A stretch of DNA of 64,000 nucleotides from Candidatus Aalborgicola defluviihabitans. Lineage in GTDB: Bacteria > Pseudomonadota > Gammaproteobacteria > Burkholderiales > Burkholderiaceae_C. The number at the start of each line of letters is the position of its first letter. Position 1 is the first letter of the stretch. Below are positions 1 through 8,615 of the stretch, in pieces. The position numbers were made by a program, and so were the translations under genes. The stretch covers positions 372,001 to 436,000 of the forward strand of contig JADIXX010000003.1 of the NCBI GenBank assembly GCA_016705575.1, read 5' to 3'. The notes beneath the pieces are model-generated. The model did no database searches and was not told where the DNA came from. It worked only from the letters and a program-made list of their open reading frames with translations.

Positions 1-909
1 GATGAAGCCGACTTCTGTAAAAGAATCGCCATCGATGACGTGGACTCCGTCTGCATCCATATCCGCGACAAAAAAGCGCTTGCCATCGGGGGATATGCGG
101 ATGTCTTGGGGCATGCCCTTGGTCGCTGTGCAGATCTCGCTGGCAGGTGGTTCGCCCTTCGAATTGGGCTTTACTGGTGTGTCCTTCAAGCGGGTCCGCG
201 GCATGGCGAGTTTGAGGTAACCCAGAACCTTGCGTTCCACCAAATCGATCTTGGCCACGCTGCCATTGAATTCGCAGGTAAACATGGCGAAGCGACCATC
301 GATGGAGAAATCGGCATGGTTAATGCCGCCGCACTGGGGTACATCGATGGAGTACTGCAGGGCCATGCTCTTTGGGTCACGGAAATCCAGCCGGTGGCGG
401 GCTTCGGCCACCACAATGGCGGACTTCCCGTCCGGACTAAAGTACATGTTGTACGGATCGTCTACTTTTACGGATGGGCCGCTGGGCTTGCCGGTGCGCG
501 GGTCAATTGGCGTGAGACTGCCTTCGTTGGTGCGCTCTGCGTTATTGGCAACCCATAGCGTGCGCAAGTCCCAGGAGGGAACCACGTGCTGCGGACTGCG
601 ACCGACCTTAAATTGGTCCACAACCTTCATGGCTACAGGATCAATGACGGTGACACTATTACCCCGCAAGTTGGGAACATAGATTCGCTCCAGGTCTCCT
701 TTAACTGCAGCACTCATTTGGCTGCTGGCAGTATCCGCATACAGGTTCTTGGGATTGGAGACTCCAGGCATGCCGGGTACCGTTGCCACAGCCACGACCG
801 GCGCTGTCGGAGTGCCCGATTGAACACCCTGCGTGGATAGCAACAACAAGGTGCCACAAATGGCTGACAGTCCTGCGCCCGCCTTCCAGCGGTTTGCGTA
901 ATTGATCAT
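1..909 (-). CDS. YVTN/YncE-type beta-propeller protein, 3' end outside window
   Basis: An open frame starts at ATG 909 and runs off the left edge, giving about 303 residues without a stop. A hydrophobic N-terminus (AGLSAICGTLLLLSTQG) looks like a signal sequence, so the product is probably periplasmic. The body has repeated blade-like units: IYVPNLRGNSVTVIDP, TLWVANNAERTNEGSLTPID and FFVADMDADGVHVID. These are typical of YVTN-family seven-bladed propellers such as YncE. The gene follows the creatininase-family gene on the same strand with a 17-nt gap, so they are probably co-transcribed. The ligand or partner cannot be told from sequence. Confidence 0.8.
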   Translation of the reverse strand, partial: MINYANRWKAGAGLSAICGTLLLLSTQGVQSGTPTAPVVAVATVPGMPGVSNPKNLYADTASSQMSAAVKGDLERIYVPNLRGNSVTVIDPVAMKVVDQFKVGRSPQHVVPSWDLRTLWVANNAERTNEGSLTPIDPRTGKPSGPSVKVDDPYNMYFSPDGKSAIVVAEARHRLDFRDPKSMALQYSIDVPQCGGINHADFSIDGRFAMFTCEFNGSVAKIDLVERKVLGYLKLAMPRTRLKDTPVKPNSKGEPPASEICTATKGMPQDIRISPDGKRFFVADMDADGVHVIDGDSFTEVGFI

Positions 910-926
910 GTTTTCTCTTTGAAATG

Positions 927-1775
927 TTAGCGGACTAGGCGTGTTCGAATGGCTTCGCGGATGGCCGCGACCGACACATCCACAATAGCGTGTACGCCCC
1001 ATTGACCGATTTCTGCCGTCGCGCGGCGAGGGTCTCCGGATACACCGTCCATCTGGAAAGTCTTGGCACCCAGGGCTAGACGATCACCGCGAACCAGCGC
1101 CGGCGCCACGGCCAGTGCCAGGGCAGTATCGGACAGACCGGCGTGGGTACCAATTTCGGCAGAGGTAAAGCCTTTGGCTTTTAGCATTTCAATAAAGGGC
1201 GCCTGAGACGCGGCATAGTATTGCGGCAGGGCGTGCACCCGAAATTGCGAGTCGCGAGCCCACTCGCGGTTGAGCCGGCTAGCCACGCGTGCTTCATTTT
1301 TTTGGTAGCCACCATGGTCACCTAAAAAGACCACGTCCCGAAACCCATGCTGCTTGAAGCTGCGCGCTGCTCCCTCGAGCACCGCTTCAAAGGCTGACTC
1401 CGGGATGGATATGGTTCCACTGAAACGCATATGTGCCACGGGTGGCTGGATGGTGCCTTCGGGAACATAGGCGATAACCGGGGCGACAACGGTGTTGCCG
1501 AGTGCGCGCGCAATCTGCTCCGCCAGAATTCGAGCGCGTACATTGTGTTTTCCCAGCACCATGTGGGGCCCATTTTGTTCAGTTCCCCCAATGGGCACAA
1601 GGATAGTGGTCGCACCCGCTGCAATGCGCAGGCGAAGCTCGGGCGATGTCATTTCTTCCAAAAACACCGTGTCGGGTGATGTTGAACCGGCCGCGCCGGC
1701 ATGCGGGCTCGCTATGACCAGCAGGACGGGTAGCAGCAAGGTGTGCAACAGCAACATCAGCGAACGCAGGGTCAT
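927..1775 (-). CDS. creatininase-family metal-dependent amidohydrolase, exported
   Basis: The 282-residue product from ATG 1775 begins with a clear signal peptide (MTLRSLMLLLHTLLLPVLLV then an Ala-rich cleavage region). A GTG at 1805 in the same frame would add ten polar residues in front of it and is less likely. The family signature appears as GGTEQNGPHMVLGKHN, followed by GDHGGYQKN. In classical creatininase the first motif is EQHGPH..TD. Here one metal-ligand His is Asn and the Asp position is His, so this is a divergent subfamily and creatinine is unlikely to be the substrate. It lies between rsmI and the beta-propeller gene on one strand. Confidence 0.75.
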   Translation of the reverse strand: MTLRSLMLLLHTLLLPVLLVIASPHAGAAGSTSPDTVFLEEMTSPELRLRIAAGATTILVPIGGTEQNGPHMVLGKHNVRARILAEQIARALGNTVVAPVIAYVPEGTIQPPVAHMRFSGTISIPESAFEAVLEGAARSFKQHGFRDVVFLGDHGGYQKNEARVASRLNREWARDSQFRVHALPQYYAASQAPFIEMLKAKGFTSAEIGTHAGLSDTALALAVAPALVRGDRLALGAKTFQMDGVSGDPRRATAEIGQWGVHAIVDVSVAAIREAIRTRLVR

Positions 1776-1806
1776 TTCTGCATTCTCGCAGGAGTTTGCG
1801 CGCACT

Positions 1807-2733
1807 TTAGCCTTCGGAGCCGACTTCTTTTGCGCCCTTGAGAGTCAGAGCCTCTTCGTACAGCGCATTGCGTGGCTCACCGGTGATATCGGCTGCAAGT
1901 TTGACGGCGGTCTTGAGCGGCAACTGCGCGAGCAGCAATTTCAAAATCCGGGTGTCCTGCGTGGTTTCCGTGCTGGGCGGCATCGGATGCAGCACCAATG
2001 CAAATTCGCCGCGCAGGCGGTTGGCGTCAGCGGCCAGCCACGTGGGCAGTTCACTGGCGGCCATGGTGGCGATTTCTTCAAATTGTTTGGTCAGTTCCCT
2101 CCCCACGGTCACAAGACGGCTCCCCAGCGAGGCCAGTGCCAGTGCCAGCGCTTCAATGCGGTGCGGTGCCTCCAGCAGGACCACCGCTCGCGTTTCGGCT
2201 GCAAGTGCAACCACAGCACGGTCCCGCTCCCCGGTTTTGCTCGGCAAAAATCCACTGAATACAAAACCGCCAGGGTGGTCTTCAACTAAACCGGCTGCCG
2301 AAAAAACGGTGGTCACGCTACTCGGACCCGGTAATGGAATGCAACGCAATTGCTGGTGTTGCAGTGCCGCTACCAGCCGGGCACCTGGATCGCTGATGCC
2401 CGGTGTCCCGGCATCGCTCACATACGCCACCCGCTGGCCTTGGCGCAAATGGTCGATGACAGTGCTTGCAGCCTGCGCCTCGTTGTGTTGGTGAACTGCG
2501 ATGAGTTGCTTCGCATTTTTGTCAATACCATAGGCGCGCAGCAACGCCTGGGTATGGCGCGTGTCTTCGCAGGCAATGGCGTCCACCAGACCGAGCACAT
2601 ACAGCGCGCGCAAACTGATGTCGGCCAAATTGCCAATGGGGGTTGCTACAACATAGAGCGTTCCCTGCGGATAATGCTGACCAGATGCAGCCTCGGCAGA
2701 GGCCGCCAGGGCAGAGGTAAAAAGAGCGCTCAC
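1807..2733 (-). CDS. rsmI: 16S rRNA (cytidine-1402-2'-O) methyltransferase RsmI
   Basis: The 308-residue protein is a tetrapyrrole-methylase-fold SAM enzyme that 2'-O-methylates C1402 in the ribosomal P site. Diagnostic motifs are VVATPIGNLADIS near residue 30, CEDTRHT near 56 and VSDAGTPGISDPGARL near 105. The start is GTG 2733, immediately abutting the ATG of the divergent yraN at 2734. The first 25 or so residues are poorly conserved, so translation may start slightly further in. It is the classical neighbour of the yraN-diaA-dolP cluster. Confidence 0.93.
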   Translation of the reverse strand: MSALFTSALAASAEAASGQHYPQGTLYVVATPIGNLADISLRALYVLGLVDAIACEDTRHTQALLRAYGIDKNAKQLIAVHQHNEAQAASTVIDHLRQGQRVAYVSDAGTPGISDPGARLVAALQHQQLRCIPLPGPSSVTTVFSAAGLVEDHPGGFVFSGFLPSKTGERDRAVVALAAETRAVVLLEAPHRIEALALALASLGSRLVTVGRELTKQFEEIATMAASELPTWLAADANRLRGEFALVLHPMPPSTETTQDTRILKLLLAQLPLKTAVKLAADITGEPRNALYEEALTLKGAKEVGSEG

Positions 2734-3135
2734 ATGGGATTCCTTCCTTCAAAACCAGCCCGGCCTGCACTTGCACGGCCCACCACCAAACGCATCGGTG
2801 ACGCAGCGGAGGGAGAAGCCCTGCGCTACCTGCAAAACCAGGGACTGCGACTGCTGATTCGCAATTATCGAACGCCAGGACGTGGTGGCGGCGAAATCGA
2901 CCTCATCATGCGCACCAATGACGGTACCACGGTGTTTGTGGAAGTGCGTAAACGCACCTCGCTCAGTCACGGCGGTGCCGCCGCCAGCGTGGGCACCGTC
3001 AAACAACGCCGTATCGTTTTTGCTGCCCGCCATTACCTGATGCGGCTGCAAACGCTGCCACCCTGCCGCTTTGACGTCGTGGTTGTGGAGCCCACAGGCG
3101 TGCAGTGGCTACAGGCCGCGTTCGATGCGCAGTAG
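2734..3135 (+). CDS. yraN: UPF0102 family protein YraN
   Basis: This 133-residue protein starts at ATG 2734. It has the PD-(D/E)XK nuclease-like signature GGGEIDLIMR followed by VFVEVRKR, as in the UPF0102/YraN family, whose cellular role is not settled. It is divergent from rsmI with no intergenic space, so its promoter must lie inside rsmI. It is followed by diaA and dolP in the same order as in enterobacteria (yraN-diaA-yraP). Confidence 0.88.
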   Translation: MGFLPSKPARPALARPTTKRIGDAAEGEALRYLQNQGLRLLIRNYRTPGRGGGEIDLIMRTNDGTTVFVEVRKRTSLSHGGAAASVGTVKQRRIVFAARHYLMRLQTLPPCRFDVVVVEPTGVQWLQAAFDAQ

Positions 3136-3219
3136 TGGTTTGTTACCCGATGTAAGGGTTGCCACTGCTTGTGCCCACTGGGTAATGGGGGTATCTGTGG
3201 CACGGTATCATCGACCCCC

Positions 3220-3819
3220 ATGCTGGAACAACGAATTCAACAACACTTCATCGACAGCGCTGACCTTAAATACCAGTCCGCGCAGTCCTTGAGCAAGCCT
3301 ATTGCTGCGGCGGTGCAGGCCATGCTGGCCTGCGTGACCAGTGGCGGCAAGGTCTTGGCCTGTGGCAATGGTGGCTCTGCAGCGGATGCCCAGCATTTTG
3401 CGGCGGAGTTTGTGGGTCGATTTGAGCGCGAGCGACCCGAGCTCGGGGCGATTTCCCTGACCACGGACAGCTCTATCATCACGGCGATTGCCAACGATTA
3501 CGATTTCAATTCCATCTTTTCTCGTCAGGTGCGTGCGCTGGGTTCGCCCGGCGATGTATTGCTGGCCATTTCCACCAGCGGGAACTCTGGCAATGTGCTC
3601 GCCGCCATTGAGGCCGCCCATGAGCGCGAAATGGTGGTGGTCGGCTTGACAGGACGCGGCGGCGGCAAGATGGCGCACGTGCTGCGCGATACCGATGTGC
3701 ACATTTGCGTGCCGCATGAGCGCACGGCCCGTATCCAGGAAGTACATATTTTGGCTCTGCATTGCATTTGCGATGCGGTCGATGCCCAGCTTTTGGGCGA
3801 ACAGGAACCCTCCAAATGA
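3220..3819 (+). CDS. diaA: SIS-domain protein, DiaA / phosphoheptose isomerase type
   Basis: The 199-residue product from ATG 3220 is a single SIS domain. The sugar-phosphate binding loops are GNGGSAADAQHFAAEFVGRF and ISTSGNSGNVLAA. By sequence it could be GmhA (sedoheptulose-7-phosphate isomerase) or its paralogue DiaA, which binds DnaA and promotes timely replication initiation. The position between yraN and the BON lipoprotein gene favours DiaA. An upstream in-frame ATG at 3169 adds residues that do not look like this family. Its stop overlaps the next start (ATGA). Confidence 0.85.
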   Translation: MLEQRIQQHFIDSADLKYQSAQSLSKPIAAAVQAMLACVTSGGKVLACGNGGSAADAQHFAAEFVGRFERERPELGAISLTTDSSIITAIANDYDFNSIFSRQVRALGSPGDVLLAISTSGNSGNVLAAIEAAHEREMVVVGLTGRGGGKMAHVLRDTDVHICVPHERTARIQEVHILALHCICDAVDAQLLGEQEPSK

Positions 3820-4469
3820 ATATTTCAATTCGACGCGTCAGCCTGGCGCTGGTGCTGGCTGCCAGTGCGGGGTCTACATTGACCGCCTGCTTCCCACTGG
3901 CCGTAGGCGGCGCGGTCATGAGCGGCATGGTGGCGGCGGACCGCCGCACGACGGGCACTGTGGTGGAAGACGAAGGCATTGAGTTGCGAGCAGCCAGCCG
4001 CATCCGCGAGGCGCTGGGTGACCGTGGCCACGTCAACGTTACCAGCTACAACCGCCAAGCGCTGATTACCGGTGAAGTGGGCTCGGCACAGGACAAGCAA
4101 TTGGTGGAACAAATCGTGTCCAATGTGGAGAACGTGCGCCACATCGTCAATGAGCTGGCGGTCATGGGCAGCTCGACCCTGACTCAGCGCTCGTCGGACT
4201 CTCTGGTGACCGGCAAAGTCAAAGCCTCTTTGGTAGATACCAAAGAGCTGTCCGCCAATGCCTTCAAGGTGACCACGGAGCGCGGCACCACCTATTTGAT
4301 GGGGCGCGTTACAGCACGCGAAGCCAAGATGGCCACTGATGTTATTAGCAGCATCTCGGGTGTGCAAAAAGTGGTGCGCATTCTGGAGATCATTAGCGAA
4401 GATGAACTGGCCCGTATGGGGTCCCCATCGGGCCAGCAGCCTGGCACCAGCAAACCCCAACCGAACTGA
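3816..4469 (+). CDS. dolP: BON-domain outer-membrane lipoprotein, DolP (YraP) type
   Basis: The 217-residue product starts at ATG 3816, overlapping the diaA stop by 4 nt. A lipoprotein signal ends in the lipobox LTAC (Cys about residue 23), so it should be lipidated. Two BON domains follow, the first around RIREALGDRGHVNVTSYNRQ and the second around KASLVDTKELSANAFKVTTE. DolP in E. coli sits at division sites and supports outer-membrane integrity and BAM activity. The C-terminal tail is Ser/Pro/Gln-rich and probably disordered. Confidence 0.88.
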   Translation: MNISIRRVSLALVLAASAGSTLTACFPLAVGGAVMSGMVAADRRTTGTVVEDEGIELRAASRIREALGDRGHVNVTSYNRQALITGEVGSAQDKQLVEQIVSNVENVRHIVNELAVMGSSTLTQRSSDSLVTGKVKASLVDTKELSANAFKVTTERGTTYLMGRVTAREAKMATDVISSISGVQKVVRILEIISEDELARMGSPSGQQPGTSKPQPN

Positions 4470-4493
4470 ACCAGCGGACCACACAAGTGGCCC

Positions 4494-4530
4494 AATAGCC
4501 CGGTTGCCTACAGCAGCGGGGCTATTTTAT
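4494..4530. terminator. bidirectional terminator between dolP and the dehydrogenase gene
   Basis: AATAGCCC (4494-4501) and GGGCTATT (4519-4526) form a perfect 8-bp stem with a 17-nt loop, followed by a T-rich stretch. It lies between two convergent genes and could serve both. Confidence 0.7.
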
Positions 4531-5453
4531 TTGAGACGTTTGATCAGGCTGGAAGTGTCCCAGCGGTTGCCGCCCATTTGCTGTACGTCGGCATAGAACT
4601 GATCCACCAAGGCGGTAACCGGCAAACGGGCACCATTGCGTTTGGCCTCGTCGAGCACGAGTCCCAAGTCTTTGCGCATCCAGTCTACAGCAAAGCCAAA
4701 TTCAAATTGGTCAGCCACCATGGTCTTGCCGCGGTTGTCGAGTTGCCAACTTTGCGCCGCGCCCTTGCCGATCACGTCCAGCACCTGGTTCATGTCCAGC
4801 CCGGCCCGCTGACCAAAAGCGATGGCCTCGCTGAGGCCTTGCACCAGACCGGCGATGCATATCTGGTTCACCATCTTGGCCAGTTGGCCGGCACCGCTCT
4901 CACCCAGCAGGGTGAAGGCACGGGAAAAAGCCATGGCCACGGGTTTGACGGTCTCGAACGCGGTGGCGTCGCCGCCGCACATCACTGTCAGCAGGCCGTT
5001 TTGTGCGCCAGCTTGTCCCCCGGAGACGGGTGCATCCACAAACTGCAGCCCCTCGTGGCGGGCCAAGGTGCTGAGTTCGCGGGCCACGCTGGCCGAGGCG
5101 GTTGTGTGGTCCACAAAGACGGCGCCCGGTTTCATGCCGGCAAAGGCACCGTCAGGTCCGATGGTGACGCTGCGCAGGTCGTTATCGTTGCCCACGCAGC
5201 AAAAAATGATGTCAGCCGCCTGCACCGCCAGACGCGGTGTTTGCGCCGAAGTGTTTGGGTCATTTTGGCCGCTAGCCCTCGCAAACTCTTCACACCATGC
5301 TATTGATTTTGTAGTGCTTCGGTTGTAAACCGTGACTTGGTGGCCAGCCAGGGCCAGGTGCCCTGCCATGGGAAAGCCCATGACGCCCAGGCCCAAAAAG
5401 GCAACGCGGGCACGGGGGGTAGGTTCGTAGGTTTTCGGGTTGGTGCTGGGCAT
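4527..5453 (-). CDS. NAD(P)-dependent beta-hydroxyacid dehydrogenase family protein
   Basis: The 308-residue protein belongs to the 3-hydroxyisobutyrate dehydrogenase / tartronate semialdehyde reductase family. It has an N-terminal Rossmann motif FLGLGVMGFPMAGHL, the substrate-binding signature DAPVSGGQAGAQNGLL, and the catalytic lysine in GAGQLAKMVNQ. The exact substrate is not predictable. A segment near residues 47-66 (SIAWCEEFARASGQND) is encoded by a copy of the dispersed CGAGGGCTAG repeat and replaces a variable surface loop. It is downstream of pilU with a 3-nt gap on the same strand. Confidence 0.85.
   Translation of the reverse strand: MPSTNPKTYEPTPRARVAFLGLGVMGFPMAGHLALAGHQVTVYNRSTTKSIAWCEEFARASGQNDPNTSAQTPRLAVQAADIIFCCVGNDNDLRSVTIGPDGAFAGMKPGAVFVDHTTASASVARELSTLARHEGLQFVDAPVSGGQAGAQNGLLTVMCGGDATAFETVKPVAMAFSRAFTLLGESGAGQLAKMVNQICIAGLVQGLSEAIAFGQRAGLDMNQVLDVIGKGAAQSWQLDNRGKTMVADQFEFGFAVDWMRKDLGLVLDEAKRNGARLPVTALVDQFYADVQQMGGNRWDTSSLIKRLK
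5260..5314 (-). repeat. dispersed repeat family I, copy 1 (in-frame in dehydrogenase)
   Basis: Read on the minus strand it runs from CTACAAAATCAATAGC to the conserved core GCGAGGGCTAGCGGCC. It lies inside the coding sequence without breaking the frame. Confidence 0.7.
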
Positions 5454-5456
5454 GGG

Positions 5457-6593
5457 TCACATGATGGAGAAGTTTTCGGTACCAGCCGAGAGGTCGGTGG
5501 ATTTGGCCCGCTGGCTGTTGAGCTTGACTTGCAGGCGCAGATCGTTGAGCGAGTCGGCATTGCGCAGCGCATCTTCAAAGGTAATTTGATTGCGCTCGTA
5601 CATGTCGAACAGCGCCTGGTCGAAGGTCTGCATGCCGGCTTGGCGGCTCTTTTTCATAATTTCCTTGATTTCGGTTACGTCGCCTTTGAAGATCAGGTCG
5701 GAAATCAGGGGGGAATTGATCATTATCTCAACCGCCGCTACGCGGCCCTTGCCGTCTTGTTTGGGGATCAGACGCTGCGAAACCAGGGCCTTCAGGTTGA
5801 GCGACAAGTCCATCAACAACTGGGCACGACGCTCTTCGGGGAAAAAGTTGATGATGCGATCCAGCGCCTGATTGGCGCTGTTGGCGTGCAGGGTGGCCAG
5901 GCACAAGTGTCCGGTTTCGGCAAAGGCAACGGCGTGTTCCATGGTCTCGCGGTCGCGGATTTCGCCCATCAAAATAACGTCGGGTGCCTGGCGCAGGGTG
6001 TTCTTCAGGGCGGCTTCCCAACTGTCGGTGTCAATGCCCACTTCGCGCTGCGTCACCACACAATTCTTGTGCATATGGACAAATTCCACCGGATCTTCAA
6101 TGGTGATGATGTGGCCAAAAGAGTTTTCGTTTCGCCAGTCCACCATGGCGGCCAGTGTGGTTGATTTACCGGACCCGGTGGCCCCGACCAGAATGCACAG
6201 GCCGCGCTTGGACTGGGCAATTTCCTTGAGTACCGGCGGTACGCCCAGGCCGTCGATGGTGGGCAGGACCATTGGGATGGTCCGCAATACCATACCCACC
6301 TTGCCCTGCTGGATGAAGGCGTTGACGCGGAAGCGCCCGATGCCACCGGGCGAAATCGCAAAGTTGCTTTCCTTGGTGCGCTCAAACTCTGCGATCTGCT
6401 TGTCGTTCATGATCGAACGGGCCAGCGACAGGGTATGCACGGCATTGAGTGGCTGTGGCGACACCTTGGTCACCTTGCCATCCACCTTGATGGCCGGCGG
6501 AAAGTCGCCTGTGATGAACAGATCGCTGCCATTGCGCCCCACCATCAGTTTGAGCAGATCGTTGATAAATTTTGTGGCTTGATCGCGTTCCAT
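5457..6593 (-). CDS. pilU: type IV pilus retraction-associated ATPase PilU
   Basis: The 378-residue protein is a GspE/PilT-family secretion ATPase. It has Walker A GATGSGKST, an Asp box ITIEDPVEFVH, Walker B LMGEIRD and a His box TLHANSANQALDR. The family role is to assist PilT in pilus retraction during twitching motility, in the cytoplasm at the pilus base. The longer, variable C-terminal tail (RAKSTDLSAGTENFSIM) is PilU-like. It lies downstream of pilT on the same strand, separated by a 119-nt repeat-bearing gap. Confidence 0.93.
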   Translation of the reverse strand: MERDQATKFINDLLKLMVGRNGSDLFITGDFPPAIKVDGKVTKVSPQPLNAVHTLSLARSIMNDKQIAEFERTKESNFAISPGGIGRFRVNAFIQQGKVGMVLRTIPMVLPTIDGLGVPPVLKEIAQSKRGLCILVGATGSGKSTTLAAMVDWRNENSFGHIITIEDPVEFVHMHKNCVVTQREVGIDTDSWEAALKNTLRQAPDVILMGEIRDRETMEHAVAFAETGHLCLATLHANSANQALDRIINFFPEERRAQLLMDLSLNLKALVSQRLIPKQDGKGRVAAVEIMINSPLISDLIFKGDVTEIKEIMKKSRQAGMQTFDQALFDMYERNQITFEDALRNADSLNDLRLQVKLNSQRAKSTDLSAGTENFSIM

Positions 6594-6619
6594 GGTGCTA
6601 ACTCCTACCTACTTAAAGA

Positions 6620-6712
6620 GACACTCGAGCCGCGCCGGGCCGCCCCAAGCGGCGAGGGCCCCCTTGGGTGGCAGTGCAGTACACGCAGTGACAAACGTGG
6701 GGGCCATATTTT
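6620..6712. repeat. REP-like repeat family III in pilT-pilU gap
   Basis: The gap holds GGGCCGCCCCAAG, then CCCTTGGGTGGCAG, then a conserved-looking tail CAGTGACAAACGTGGGGGCC. The first two parts can pair as a hairpin. A related copy with GGGCCGCCCCAAG lies inside the threonine aldolase gene near 44232. Confidence 0.6.
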
Positions 6713-7756
6713 TTAGCCGGGGAAGTTCTCGGGAATCTTGGCTTTGCTGCGGGCCTCGGCCGCGCTGATCACGTTGCGCTTGACCAGATCGGTCAGATTC
6801 TGGTCCAGTGTCTGCATGCCCACGCTGTTACCGGTCTGAATGGACGAGTACATCTGCGCAACCTTCGCCTCGCGGATCAGGTTGCGGATGGCACTGGTGC
6901 CGAGCATGATTTCGTGCGCGGCGACGCGGCCCTGGCCGTCCTTGGTTTTGCACAGCGTTTGTGAAATCACCGCTTGCAGCGATTCGGACAGCATGGCGCG
7001 AACCATTTCCTTTTCTTCGGCCGGAAACACGTCAATGATCCGGTCAATGGTCTTGGCCGCGCTGGAGGTGTGCAGTGTGCCAAACACCAAGTGGCCGGTT
7101 TCGGCCGCCGTCATGGCCAGGCGAATCGTTTCCAGATCGCGCATTTCGCCCACCAGAATACAGTCCGGGTCTTCACGCAGGGCGGAACGCAGCGCGGCGG
7201 CAAAGCTCAGGGTATGTGGCCCCACCTCACGCTGGTTGACCAGGCATTTCTTGGATTCGTGCACAAATTCGATGGGGTCTTCCACCGTCAGAATGTGGCC
7301 GAACTCGGTCTCGTTGAGGTAGTTCACCATGGCCGCCAGCGTGGTGGATTTGCCGGAGCCGGTTGGCCCGGTCACCAGCACCATACCGCGCGGTTTCAAG
7401 GCCAAATCGCCAAAGATCTTGGGCGCATTGAGTTGTTCCAGCGACAGAATCTTGCTCGGAATCGTTCGGAACACCCCGCCCGCGCCCCGGTTGTGGTTGA
7501 AGGCGTTGACCCGAAAACGGGCCAAGCCGTCAATCTCGAATGAAAAGTCGATTTCCAAAAACTCTTCAAAGTGCTTGCGCTGGCCATCGTTCATGATGTC
7601 ATACACCATGGCGTGCACCTGCTTGTGGTCCAGTGCCTCGACGTTGATGCGGCGCACGTCGCCGTGGACGCGGATCATGGGCGGCAGGCCCGCCGACAGG
7701 TGCAAATCGGATGCCTTGTTTTTGACGCTGAAGGCCAGCAATTGGGTAATGTCCAC
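6713..7756 (-). CDS. pilT: type IV pilus retraction ATPase PilT
   Basis: The 347-residue hexameric ATPase powers pilus disassembly. It shows Walker A GPTGSGKST, an Asp box LTVEDPIEFVH, Walker B LVGEMRDLET and a His box TLHTSSAAKTIDR. The C-terminal AIRNLIREAK motif, required for retraction in known PilT proteins, is present. It is transcribed ahead of pilU, and yggS starts divergently 46 nt away, the usual order in Betaproteobacteria and Pseudomonas. Confidence 0.95.
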   Translation of the reverse strand: MDITQLLAFSVKNKASDLHLSAGLPPMIRVHGDVRRINVEALDHKQVHAMVYDIMNDGQRKHFEEFLEIDFSFEIDGLARFRVNAFNHNRGAGGVFRTIPSKILSLEQLNAPKIFGDLALKPRGMVLVTGPTGSGKSTTLAAMVNYLNETEFGHILTVEDPIEFVHESKKCLVNQREVGPHTLSFAAALRSALREDPDCILVGEMRDLETIRLAMTAAETGHLVFGTLHTSSAAKTIDRIIDVFPAEEKEMVRAMLSESLQAVISQTLCKTKDGQGRVAAHEIMLGTSAIRNLIREAKVAQMYSSIQTGNSVGMQTLDQNLTDLVKRNVISAAEARSKAKIPENFPG

Positions 7757-7802
7757 GGGGTCCTCTTCGGGTAAGGGCTGGGTTTGTTACGCTAGAGAGA
7801 TT

Positions 7803-8486
7803 ATGACCATGATTGCCGACAATCTCCAACGGATTCACGACCGGATCGCGCAGGCCTGCCAAGCCAGTGACCGATTACCCACTTCGGTGGGCTTGCTGGC
7901 CGTGTCCAAAACCTTCGGACCGGACGCTGTTGTTCAGGCCCACGCGGCCGGGCAGACCGCCTTTGGCGAGAACTACATCCAGGAAGCCGTGGACAAGATC
8001 ACGGCCCTGACCCATCTGCCGCTACAGTGGCACTGCATTGGCCCCATCCAGAGCAACAAGACCCGCCTGGTGGCCACGCACTTTGATTGGGTGCATACCG
8101 TGGACCGCCTGAAGATTGCGCAGCGCCTGAGCGAGCAGCGCCCGGCCCATCTGCCACCGCTTCAGGTCTGCATCCAGGTCAACGTGGATGGCGGGCCGAC
8201 CAAGTCAGGTGTGGCGCCAGCCGAAGCCTTGGCGCTGGCCCGCGAAGTCGCCACGTTGCCCCGGTTGCAGGTGCGGGGGCTGATGTGCATCCCTGAGATA
8301 GCTCCTGATTTTGTAGCGGCTTGTGTAGTATTCGCGAGGGCTAGAGCCCTGTTTGATCAAATAAATTCGACAGGAATGACACTGGATACCCTGTCCATGG
8401 GCATGAGCGCTGACTTGGAAGCCGCCATTGCCAGCGGTTCCACCCTGGTGCGGGTGGGTAGCGCCATATTTGGTGAGCGAAGGTAG
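7803..8486 (+). CDS. yggS: YggS/PLPBP-family pyridoxal phosphate homeostasis protein
   Basis: The 227-residue protein (ATG 7803, or ATG 7809) is a fold-type III PLP-binding protein controlling free PLP and amino-acid homeostasis. LLAVSKTFG contains the PLP lysine. GENYIQEAVDK, WHCIGPIQSNK and LSMGMSADLEAAI are family signatures. The stretch PDFVAACVVFARARALFDQI is encoded by a copy of repeat family I, inserted without loss of frame between conserved strands. Confidence 0.93.
   Translation: MTMIADNLQRIHDRIAQACQASDRLPTSVGLLAVSKTFGPDAVVQAHAAGQTAFGENYIQEAVDKITALTHLPLQWHCIGPIQSNKTRLVATHFDWVHTVDRLKIAQRLSEQRPAHLPPLQVCIQVNVDGGPTKSGVAPAEALALAREVATLPRLQVRGLMCIPEIAPDFVAACVVFARARALFDQINSTGMTLDTLSMGMSADLEAAIASGSTLVRVGSAIFGERR
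8307..8357 (+). repeat. dispersed repeat family I, copy 2 (in-frame in yggS)
   Basis: The copy runs from GATTTTGTAGCGGCTTG to the core GCGAGGGCTAGAGCCC and is fully in coding sequence. Confidence 0.7.
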
Positions 8487-8615
8487 ACTCCGCCCTATGT
8501 CAGCCCGATGCAGTTCGAGCAAAACCGACCCACAGCACCAGCCAAACAGGCCATTTCATGATCTCAATAGTGGGATACGGAACCCAGGGGCAAGGTCGTT
8601 CCAACGTAGCCAAGA

